Below, in pieces: positions 1 through 8,468 of a stretch of DNA of 64,000 nucleotides. Positions within the stretch are counted from its first letter, which is position 1. Every line of letters begins with the position of its first letter. Below the pieces are notes generated by a model that worked only from the letters and a program-made list of their open reading frames with translations, was not told where the DNA came from and searched no databases. The position numbers and the translations under genes are program-made. Source of the stretch: Variovorax sp. PAMC26660 (lineage in GTDB: Bacteria; Pseudomonadota; Gammaproteobacteria; Burkholderiales; Burkholderiaceae_C); assembly GCF_014302995.1 (NCBI RefSeq), contig NZ_CP060295.1, positions 4,455,501-4,519,500 of the forward strand. The letters are read 5' to 3'.

Positions 1-336
1 CACCGAGAAGCCCACGATCATCGACACGCGACCACCCCAGACGGCGCGGCTGAACACGTCGCGGCCCAGCGCGTCGGTGCCGAACCAGTGCTCGGCCGAC
101 GGCGGCTGCATGCGCGCGAGCGGGTCGATGTCCTGCGGGTCGTGCGTGGCGATCCACGGCGCGGCAATGGACAGGATGGCGATCGCGATCAGCAGCAGCG
201 CGCCGATGATCAGCGTCGGGTGCTTGCGCAGCCAGCGAAAGCGCGGGGGCACGAAGGGCGCTTCGTCGAGCGCAGCCGGCACCGTGGGTGTGGAGACTGG
301 CGCATCGATCTCGCTCATGGGGAGGACCGTGGACAT
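1..336 (-). CDS. Peptide-type ABC transporter permease, DppC family (partial)
   Basis: This is the N-terminal 112 codons of an inner-membrane permease of the DppC/OppC family; the rest lies beyond the left edge. One hydrophobic helix follows a cytoplasmic lead (around residues 38-62). After it comes the family's periplasmic stretch with the pattern GTDxLGRDxxSR. The first ATG is at 336, fourteen bases after the stop of the DppB-type gene; a second in-frame ATG at 318 is possible, and neither has a strong ribosome site. It should pair with the DppB-type subunit upstream to import oligopeptides or similar solutes supplied by the binding protein at 1349-2935. Confidence 0.9.
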   Translation of the reverse strand, partial: MSTVLPMSEIDAPVSTPTVPAALDEAPFVPPRFRWLRKHPTLIIGALLLIAIAILSIAAPWIATHDPQDIDPLARMQPPSAEHWFGTDALGRDVFSRAVWGGRVSMIVGFSV

Positions 337-349
337 GGGTTGGTGTTCT

Positions 350-1285
350 TCAGTACTGGATGCGCGGATCGAAGAGGCGGTAGCTCAGGTCGATCAGCAG
401 GTTGATCAGCACATACACGCCCGCCGACAGCAGCAGCACGCTCTGGATGACGGGATAGTCGTGGCGCTGCACCGAGTCGATCACCAGGCGGCCCACGCCC
501 GGAATGGCGAACACGGTCTCGGTGACGACCACGCCGCCGATCAGCAGCGCGATGCCCGCGCCGATGGTGGTGGCGATGGGAATGGCCGCGTTGCGCAGCG
601 CATGCCCCAGCACCGCCAGCACGCCCAGGCCCTTGGCGCGTGCAGTGCGGATGTAGTCCTCGTGCAGCACTTCGAGCACGGTGGCGCGCGTCATGCGGGT
701 CACCAGCGCGATGTACACCAGGGCGAGGTTCACGCAGGGCAGCACCAGCGAGTGCAGCCATTCGAGTGGGCCGTCGGCGAAGCGCGCATAGCCCTGCACC
801 GGAAACCACGGCAGTTGCACCGCGAAGCTGTAGACCAGCAGGTAGCCCACCAGGAACACCGGCACTGAGAAGGCCAGCACCGCGAACAGCATCACCAGCC
901 GGTCGACCCAGCTGCCCGCGCGGTAGGCGGCGAGCGTGCCCAGCGGCACCGACACCACCAGCGTGATGAGCATGGTGAGCGCCGCGATCGACACCGTGGG
1001 CTCCAGCCGCTGCCCGAGCAATTGCGTCACCGGCATCTGTGTGAAGATCGAGGTGCCGAGGTCGCCGGTGAACAGCTTGCCGACCCACAGCGCGAACTGC
1101 TGCCACAGCGGCAGATTCAGGCCGAGCGCGGCGCGCAGCTTTTCGATGTCTTCCGTGGTGGCAAGGTCGCCCGCGATGAGCGCGGCCGGATCACCCGGTG
1201 ACAGGTGGATCAACAGAAACACCACCACCGCCACCACCGCCATGACCGGGAGTGTCGAGAGAAAGCGTCGAACGATATAGCCCAT
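350..1285 (-). CDS. Peptide-type ABC transporter permease, DppB family
   Basis: 311-residue inner-membrane permease of the DppB/OppB family, full length. It starts with the typical N-terminal helix (MGYIVRRFLS then a hydrophobic run), a large periplasmic loop, and about five further helices. The cytoplasmic EAA loop that docks with the ATPase is visible at about residues 205-222 (EVLHEDYIRTARAKGLG). The C-terminal DPRIQY ending is characteristic of the family. It sits between the binding protein gene (63 bases upstream) and the DppC-type gene (14 bases downstream), so the three are probably cotranscribed on the minus strand. The ATPase subunits are not in the window. Confidence 0.95.
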   Translation of the reverse strand: MGYIVRRFLSTLPVMAVVAVVVFLLIHLSPGDPAALIAGDLATTEDIEKLRAALGLNLPLWQQFALWVGKLFTGDLGTSIFTQMPVTQLLGQRLEPTVSIAALTMLITLVVSVPLGTLAAYRAGSWVDRLVMLFAVLAFSVPVFLVGYLLVYSFAVQLPWFPVQGYARFADGPLEWLHSLVLPCVNLALVYIALVTRMTRATVLEVLHEDYIRTARAKGLGVLAVLGHALRNAAIPIATTIGAGIALLIGGVVVTETVFAIPGVGRLVIDSVQRHDYPVIQSVLLLSAGVYVLINLLIDLSYRLFDPRIQY

Positions 1286-1348
1286 GGCGGTGCCCTTGAA
1301 CTGGTGTGGCTGGCTGTGTGCTGGCTGGGTCGGCGGCGCGGGGGCTGC

Positions 1349-2935
1349 TTACTTGTCGAGCGCCCAGACGGTCGGCATGCCGGCCCAGAGCTTGTCCAGG
1401 CCCTTGAGGTTGGCGCGCGCAGCGAACGCGGCCGAGTACTGGCCCGCGTTGATGTACGGCACGGCCTCATAGGCGCGGGCCTGGAAGGCGTCCAGCAGTT
1501 CCTTGCGCTTGGCCGGCACGGTTTCTTTCAGCCATGCGGTGCGCAGCTCGTCCAGCTTCTTGTCGCAGGGCCAGCCGGGCAGGGTGTTGCCGCAGGCCGC
1601 GCCCAGGTAGGCGTTGGCGATGGGCGAGTTGACATCGAACTCCCCGGCCACCGTGACGTACATGTTCCAGCCGCCCGCATCGGCCGCGTCGCGCTTGGCG
1701 CGGCGTGCACCGATGGAGGCCCAGTCCATGCTCTGCGCATCGACGTTCATGCCGATGCTCTTCATGGTCTGCGCGGCCATCAGCGCTTCGGCGTTGAGGT
1801 AGGGCACGTCGCTCGGCACCATCAGTACCACCTTCTCGCCCTTGTAGCCGGCGTCGGCGAGCATCTTCTTCGCCTTGGCGACATCGGCCTTGCGGAAGGG
1901 CTCGGCGCCGGCCGAAGTGTCGTTGGGGCTGCCGCAGATGAAGTAGGTGGCGCAGTAGGCCATGCGCATGTCCAGCGGGAAGCCCATGGCCGCGACGAAG
2001 CGTTCCTGGTTCACCGCCTGCAGCAGCGCCTGGCGCACCTTCGGGTTGTCGAAGGGCGGCTGCGACTGGTTCATCACCAGGAAGCCCTGGTAGGCGCCGC
2101 CGGAGCCGATCTTGATGTTGGTGTCGGTGCGCAGCGGCGCAATGTAGTCGGGCGGCAACTGCTCGATGTAGTCGACCTCGCCGCGCTTGAGCGCCGACAC
2201 AGCGCTGTTGGCGTCGGGCAGGTAGAGCCATTCGACGCGGTCGAAGCTGGTCTTCTTGCTGCCGGCCAGGCCGCTCGGCGGCTCGCTGCGCGCCACGTAG
2301 TTCGGGTTGCGCACAAACACCGTCTTGTTGCCCGGCACCCATTCGTCGCGCTTGAAGATGAAGGGCCCCGAGCCGATGACTTCGGTGAGCGGCGAGGTGG
2401 CCGGCAGCTTGGCGATGCGCTCCGGCAGGATGACGGGCGGGAAGCCCGAAGGCTTGGCCAGCGCATCGAGCACCATGCCGAAGGGCTCGTTGAGCGTGAG
2501 CGTGAAGTTGCGCGCATCGGTCGCCTTCCACTCGGCGCCGACCGCCGTCATGGCGCGGCCCAGGCTGTCGCGCGCGGCCCACCGCTGCAGCGAGGCCACG
2601 GCGTCGGCCGAGGTCACGGCGGCACCGTCGGAGAACTTCAGGCCGGGGCGCAGCGTGAAGCTCCACTGCTTGCCGTCTTTCGAGGTGCTGTACTTCTCGA
2701 CCATCTGCGGCTGCGGCTTGCCGGTGGCGTCCTGCGCGAACAGCGTGTCGTACACCATGTGGCCGAAGTTGCGCGAGATGTAGGCCGTGGTGAAGGTCGG
2801 GTCGAGGATCTTCAGGTCGGCATGCGCCACCACCTTGAGCGTCTTGGGCGGTGTCTGGGCGAGCGCCGGGAGGCTCGCAGCGGAAGCGGCTGCAAGAGCC
2901 AGGGCAGCGAGGGCGGCAAGCGTTCGTCGTTTCAT
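1349..2935 (-). CDS. Extracellular solute-binding protein, family 5 (peptide type)
   Basis: 528-residue periplasmic binding protein of the DppA/OppA family (SBP_bac_5). It begins with a clear Sec signal peptide (MKRRTLAALAALALAAASAA, cleavage near LPALA-Q). The mature part has the family landmark region in which the solute-binding lobe starts (YDTLFAQDATGKPQPQ) and the conserved PDANSAVSALKRGEVDY segment. Substrate cannot be read from sequence. Its neighbours are an M81 metallopeptidase 43 bases upstream and permeases downstream, suggesting import of a peptide or peptide-like compound processed by the adjacent enzymes. That link is inferred. Confidence 0.93.
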   Translation of the reverse strand: MKRRTLAALAALALAAASAASLPALAQTPPKTLKVVAHADLKILDPTFTTAYISRNFGHMVYDTLFAQDATGKPQPQMVEKYSTSKDGKQWSFTLRPGLKFSDGAAVTSADAVASLQRWAARDSLGRAMTAVGAEWKATDARNFTLTLNEPFGMVLDALAKPSGFPPVILPERIAKLPATSPLTEVIGSGPFIFKRDEWVPGNKTVFVRNPNYVARSEPPSGLAGSKKTSFDRVEWLYLPDANSAVSALKRGEVDYIEQLPPDYIAPLRTDTNIKIGSGGAYQGFLVMNQSQPPFDNPKVRQALLQAVNQERFVAAMGFPLDMRMAYCATYFICGSPNDTSAGAEPFRKADVAKAKKMLADAGYKGEKVVLMVPSDVPYLNAEALMAAQTMKSIGMNVDAQSMDWASIGARRAKRDAADAGGWNMYVTVAGEFDVNSPIANAYLGAACGNTLPGWPCDKKLDELRTAWLKETVPAKRKELLDAFQARAYEAVPYINAGQYSAAFAARANLKGLDKLWAGMPTVWALDK

Positions 2936-2978
2936 CGTCGGTTCTCCGGTCGGTGGGTGCGAAAGAAAAAGAAGGGGA

Positions 2979-4430
2979 TCAGGCAGCGACGCCGATGGGC
3001 CACTTGGGCAGGCGCGCCTTGCGGTAGGGCAAGGTCGTGAGGTCGAGCGTCACGGCGCCCGGTGCGCCCGCGTAGATCACGTGCTTCGCCACCTTGGAAT
3101 ACGACGCATAGAAATGCTGCGAAGACTTCACCACCACGATCTTCTTCGCGGGCAGGTTGCAGCCCAGTTGCGTGAACAGGTCTGTGCCCATGGCCTGGTT
3201 GCGCCGCGTGATCAGCACGACCTCGATGCCATTGACCTCGACCAGTGCGCAGTCGCCCATTGCCGTGGGCGTGTTCGACAGGCCGGTCATCACCAGGTCG
3301 TGCATGAGCGCCTTCACTGTGCAGTCCAGGTCCAGCGGGTCGCCCGACAGCGGGCTGATCTTGCCGCCGATGCGCATCTGCAGCCTGGCGCCCACGCCCG
3401 CGTCGAAGGCGATGCGCACGGCAATCGGGTCCCACATCGGGCCCAGGGCCGCGTTGGTGATGCCGCGCTCCAGCATGCGGCGCAGGATGAAGGTGGAATC
3501 GCTCGCCGCGCCACCGCCGGGGTTGTCGGCACCGTCGGCCAGCACCACCGGGCCGCCGTCGAAGGCCAGCGCCTCGTCGAGCGAGGCGTCGATGCTGGGG
3601 TAGTTGACGGTGAGGCCGTCGCGCATGGCGATGACTTCATCGGCCAGTTGGCGCGCCAGCGCGTTGGCCTTGGCCTGGTCGCCATCGGTGTACACCAGCA
3701 CCTTGGTGCCCATCTCGGGCACGTCGCCCCATGAGAAACCGTGCGTGAGCGAGACCGAGAGCACGCCGTCTTTTCCTTCGAGCGCCTGCATGCGCTCGAC
3801 GAAGCTGCGTGCCGGCTCGCGCGAGGTGTGCACCGTGACGATGATGTCGCAGTCGACCATCGCGTGCACCGGCTTGACCTTGCCCTCGACCGCCGCGGCG
3901 CAGATGTCCACCAGCTCCAGCCCGCGTTCGAGCACGTCGGTGTGCGGATATTCCTTGAACGAGACCATCACATTCGCGTTGTTCACCATCGCGGGCGTGA
4001 GGTGGTTGTGCGGATCAAGCTCCGCGCCAATGATGATGTCGGGTCCGACGATCTGCCGCACGCGTTCCAGCATGTCGCCTTCGCAGTCGTCGTAGCCATC
4101 CGCCACCATCGCGCCGTGCAGGCCGAGCAGCACCATGTCGACCGGCAGTGCGGCGCGCAGGTCGTTCAGCATTTCGTCGCGCAGCGTCTCGTAGGCATGG
4201 CGGGTGGTGATGCCGCTGGGCTGCGCGCCCGCCACCATGCCTTCGAGCAGGGTCCAGCCCTTTTCCGCGCCGCGGATGCGTGCGGCCCACAACGGGCCCG
4301 AGTAGATCGTCAGCGCATCGGGATGCTGGCCGGCGGGGAAGTAGCCGCGGTCCTTGAAGGACGCGATGCCGGTCGGCATCGGGCCGAAGGTGTTGGTTTC
4401 GGTGGCGAGGGAGGCACTGAAGACACGCAT
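2979..4430 (-). CDS. M81 family metallopeptidase (MlrC-like), copy 1
   Basis: 483-residue member of peptidase family M81 (DUF1485 plus MlrC C-terminal domain), named for MlrC, which degrades linearised microcystin. The start at 4430 opens with MRVFSASLATETNTF, the family N-terminus. Candidate zinc ligands are D139-P-H141 and H163, matching the D-x-H-x21-H spacing known for MlrC. The second domain holds the glycine-rich DGADNPGGGAASD segment. The frame stays open far upstream of 4430, but that extension is antisense to the neighbouring oxidoreductase and is not believable. It lies in the ABC transporter operon, 38 bases after the oxidoreductase. A second M81 gene is at 57141-58622. True substrate unknown. 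Confidence 0.9.
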   Translation of the reverse strand: MRVFSASLATETNTFGPMPTGIASFKDRGYFPAGQHPDALTIYSGPLWAARIRGAEKGWTLLEGMVAGAQPSGITTRHAYETLRDEMLNDLRAALPVDMVLLGLHGAMVADGYDDCEGDMLERVRQIVGPDIIIGAELDPHNHLTPAMVNNANVMVSFKEYPHTDVLERGLELVDICAAAVEGKVKPVHAMVDCDIIVTVHTSREPARSFVERMQALEGKDGVLSVSLTHGFSWGDVPEMGTKVLVYTDGDQAKANALARQLADEVIAMRDGLTVNYPSIDASLDEALAFDGGPVVLADGADNPGGGAASDSTFILRRMLERGITNAALGPMWDPIAVRIAFDAGVGARLQMRIGGKISPLSGDPLDLDCTVKALMHDLVMTGLSNTPTAMGDCALVEVNGIEVVLITRRNQAMGTDLFTQLGCNLPAKKIVVVKSSQHFYASYSKVAKHVIYAGAPGAVTLDLTTLPYRKARLPKWPIGVAA

Positions 4431-4468
4431 GGTGGTTTCTCGTGAGGAGGGATTGTTTTGTGGGCGGA

Positions 4469-5729
<1,261 letters not shown>

Positions 5730-5734
<5 letters not shown>

Positions 5735-5749
5735 GCATATACGCAAATT
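5730..5749. promoter_or_regulatory. Palindromic operator O3 upstream of the XRE-cupin regulator
   Basis: AATTTGCA-TATA-CGCAAATT, a near-perfect inverted repeat with the same 20-bp layout as O1 and its centre 80 bp away. It is 84 bases upstream of the regulator start and may mediate autoregulation or loop formation with O1. Confidence 0.65.
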
Positions 5750-5833
5750 CTGGGCCCGCGTCACGCGGGTTGGCATGGATGGCCGGGCGCCGGGCTGGCA
5801 GAATTGCAGTGCACTACAAAGAGAAGGCCAAGC

Positions 5834-6556
5834 GTGACTCCACACACAGGGACCAGAGCGGGGACGAAGCCGAAGGAAGAGCCGCCCACGCTGGATCGCA
5901 CCACTTTCGGTCATCGATTGCGCACCGCGCGCAAGCGTTTCGGCTGGACGCTCGCGCAACTGGCCGAGCGCTCGGGCGTGTCGATCACCACCATCTCGCG
6001 TGCGGAGCGCGGCCAGCTCGCGCTGGGCTACGAAAACTTCACTGCGCTGGGCCGTGCGCTAGAGATGGACATGAACGCGATGTTCGCGGGCGCCGGCGTC
6101 AAGCCCGAGCAGTTCGACGGCCCGGTGGTCACCCGCGCAGGCAAGGGCGTGGTGTATCGCGGGCTCGCCATTGCCTATGAGTTTCTCGGCACGACAGTGG
6201 CCGGCAAGCAGATGAGCCCCATCGTAGGCACGGTGCACGCGCGCCGCATCAACGGCCCCGAAGACTTCGTGCGGCACGCCGGCGAAGAGTTCGCGTATGT
6301 GCTGTCGGGCGAGATCGACGTGCACTTCGACAACGGAGAGGTGGTGCGCCTTGCGCGTGGCGACTCGCTGTATTTCGACAGCCGCCTCGGGCATGCCTAC
6401 GTGAGCGTGAGCCGCCAGCTCGCGAAGATCGTGGGCATGACATCGGGGGAGAGCGGGCACATGAAGTCGGCGCGCGAAGCGCCGGCGCTGAAGCCGGCAC
6501 GCAAGCCCGCGAAGACCGCGCCCGCAAAGAAAACCGTGCGCGGCCGCAAGGGCTGA
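5834..6556 (+). CDS. XRE-family regulator with C-terminal cupin domain
   Basis: 240-residue DNA-binding protein. An XRE helix-turn-helix lies at about residues 22-78 (recognition region LAERSGVSITTISRAERG), and a cupin ligand-sensing domain at about 115-205 (GEEFAYVLSGEIDVHFDNGE). The GTG at 5834 is preferred because GAGAAGG precedes it at good spacing; the frame extends upstream to 5711, but that would cover the operators. Regulators of this layout, such as PuuR-like proteins, often control catabolic operons for amines or amino acids. An unusual lysine/alanine/proline-rich tail (KPARKPAKTAPAKK) follows the cupin. It is divergent from the oxidoreductase-M81-transporter operon and probably controls it through the palindromes between them. 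Confidence 0.9.
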   Translation: MTPHTGTRAGTKPKEEPPTLDRTTFGHRLRTARKRFGWTLAQLAERSGVSITTISRAERGQLALGYENFTALGRALEMDMNAMFAGAGVKPEQFDGPVVTRAGKGVVYRGLAIAYEFLGTTVAGKQMSPIVGTVHARRINGPEDFVRHAGEEFAYVLSGEIDVHFDNGEVVRLARGDSLYFDSRLGHAYVSVSRQLAKIVGMTSGESGHMKSAREAPALKPARKPAKTAPAKKTVRGRKG

Positions 6557-6597
6557 GCGGGTCCCACGTAAAAAATCAAAGCGCCAAAGGAAGTCGT

Positions 6598-6957
6598 GTG
6601 AAGCTCCTGGTCTACGTTCTGTGCGTGGTTGTTCTTGTGTTCGTCTGGCACAGGAGCTTGCGAAAGTCCCTCACCAAGGAGGGCGGCGCATTCTCCGGAA
6701 GCCGGCTGCGGCTGGCATCGACCTTGCTGGCGATGCTTGGCGGAGGCTTTGCCTTGCTTGTGTTCTTGTTGCGCGGCTTGATCCGAGGGGAAATTTCCTG
6801 CAGCTCCAAAGGCGGTGGCTGTCCTTCCAGGACTGTTCTGGTGGCCACGGACCCCCATGCCTATTGGTTCGAGATGAGCCATCTCACGCTCATCACGGGC
6901 ATGCTTTTGTGGGGCGGGTACCTGATCCTCAGGAATCTGCGCAACCAGCTTGACTGA
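6598..6957 (+). CDS. Small integral membrane protein of unknown function
   Basis: 119 residues, unrecognised. A GTG start at 6598 is preceded by AAAGGAAG. Three hydrophobic segments are visible: residues 2-17, about 38-62 and about 93-112. Between the second and third is a short polar loop with two cysteines (SCSSKGGGCPS), probably periplasmic and able to form a disulphide. It lies 41 bases after the XRE-cupin gene on the same strand, but nothing else ties it to that system. Codon use looks less GC-biased than the neighbours, consistent with a fast-evolving or recently acquired gene. Confidence 0.65.
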   Translation: MKLLVYVLCVVVLVFVWHRSLRKSLTKEGGAFSGSRLRLASTLLAMLGGGFALLVFLLRGLIRGEISCSSKGGGCPSRTVLVATDPHAYWFEMSHLTLITGMLLWGGYLILRNLRNQLD

Positions 6958-7053
6958 GGGGCGCACGGGAGAGGAGCTGTCGCCGATTTGCGCTGCATTC
7001 CTCATTGGCTCGCTATGCTGTTGCCCGCCCTTCACTCAGAGACAAAAACCATC

Positions 7054-8322
7054 ATGACAATGCGCTCCTCTTTCTTCGCCCTTCGCTCCATCGCCCTGGC
7101 TTGCGGCCTTGCGCTCGGTGCCGCTTCCGCTGTGCAGGCCGCGCCTGATGCCAAGCTGCTCGCCGCCGCCGAGAAGGCACAGCCCGCGGTGATCGACAAC
7201 CTCAGGGAAATGGTGCTCATCGAGTCGGGCAGCCTGAACGTCGACGGCCTGCTCAAGATGGCCGATTTGGTGGAAGGGCGGTTGAAGGCCGCGGGCTTCA
7301 AGACCGAACGCCGCAAGGCCACGGCCGGCGCGGGCGCCGACATCGTGATCGGCACGCTCAAGGGCACCGGCAAACGCAAGATCATGCTGCAGGGCCACAT
7401 GGACACGGTGTACCCGGCGGGCATCCTCAACGGCCAGCCCTACAAGGTCGACGGCAACCGCATCTACGGCCCCGGCATCGCCGACGACAAGGGCGGCCTG
7501 GCCGTGATGATGGCCTCGCTCAAGATCCTGGCCGATGCCGGTTGGCGCGACTACGACACGCTCACCGTATTGATGAACCCCGACGAGGAAGTGGGCTCGG
7601 TCGGCTCCGGTGAACTCATCGCCACCATGGCCGACCAGCACGACACGGTGCTGTCGTTCGAGCCCACGGCGGCCAAGTCCGTGGTCAAGGGCGAATCGCT
7701 GCTGCTCGGCGCGGCCGGCATCGCCACCGCCACGCTCGAGGTGAAGGGCCGCGCGGCGCATGCGGGTGCCGCATCTGAGCTGGGCCGCAACGCGCTGTAC
7801 GAGCTGTCGTACCAGATGCTGCAGACCAGGGACATCGCCAAGGACATCCCCGGCGCGACGCTCAACTGGACCGTGGCGCGCGCCACCGGCCCGCTCAACC
7901 AGATCACCGAGAAGGCGCAGGCGCTGGGCGACGTGCGCATCACGCAGCCCGGCGCCGAGAAGAAGCTCGACGCGGCGCTGCAGGCAAAGATCGGGGCCGG
8001 CAAGCTGATTCCCGACACGGAGACCACGGTGAAGGTGGAAGTGGGCCGTCCGGCGTTCATCGCAGGCGAGAAGGGCCGTGCGCTGGGCGAGAAGGCGCAG
8101 GCCATCTACAAGGAAATCGACCGCGATCTCGCGCTGACGCCCATGACCGGCGGCGGCACCGATGCGGGCTATGCGGGCCGCTCGGGCAAGGCCACGGTGG
8201 TCGAGAGCTTCGGCCTCGCGGGCTTCGGCTACCACGCGCGCGATGAGTACATCGAAGTCGATTCGATCGTGCCGCGCATCTATCTCGTCACGCGCCTGCT
8301 GACCGAGATCGGCAAGAACTGA
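7054..8322 (+). CDS. Exported M20 family carboxypeptidase (glutamate carboxypeptidase/CPG2-like)
   Basis: 422-residue zinc peptidase of the M20 family, closest in pattern to carboxypeptidase G2, which removes C-terminal glutamate from folates and peptides. A Sec signal peptide spans about residues 1-29 (cleavage near VQA-A), so it is periplasmic or secreted. Metal-site motifs are H115-M-D117, D144-D145-K-G-G and the catalytic E178-E179-V-G-S. A dimerisation domain follows and the C-terminal GGGTDAGYA segment is typical. The start at 7054 was chosen because the signal peptide begins there; ATG 7060 is an alternative. Standing alone between a small membrane gene and a convergent lipoprotein gene, its exact substrate is open. 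Confidence 0.9.
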   Translation: MTMRSSFFALRSIALACGLALGAASAVQAAPDAKLLAAAEKAQPAVIDNLREMVLIESGSLNVDGLLKMADLVEGRLKAAGFKTERRKATAGAGADIVIGTLKGTGKRKIMLQGHMDTVYPAGILNGQPYKVDGNRIYGPGIADDKGGLAVMMASLKILADAGWRDYDTLTVLMNPDEEVGSVGSGELIATMADQHDTVLSFEPTAAKSVVKGESLLLGAAGIATATLEVKGRAAHAGAASELGRNALYELSYQMLQTRDIAKDIPGATLNWTVARATGPLNQITEKAQALGDVRITQPGAEKKLDAALQAKIGAGKLIPDTETTVKVEVGRPAFIAGEKGRALGEKAQAIYKEIDRDLALTPMTGGGTDAGYAGRSGKATVVESFGLAGFGYHARDEYIEVDSIVPRIYLVTRLLTEIGKN

Positions 8323-8468
8323 TCTTCTTCATGATCGTTCGCACGGGGTGCTTGACGTGCCCCGTGGCGCCAGCCATCGGCCTTGCGCGCACTGTTTTTC
8401 TGTTGATTCACACCATAGCAGCGCCTTGCCTCTGAACGGCGCCGTCGGCGTCGTTCGAAGCCAGCCGC

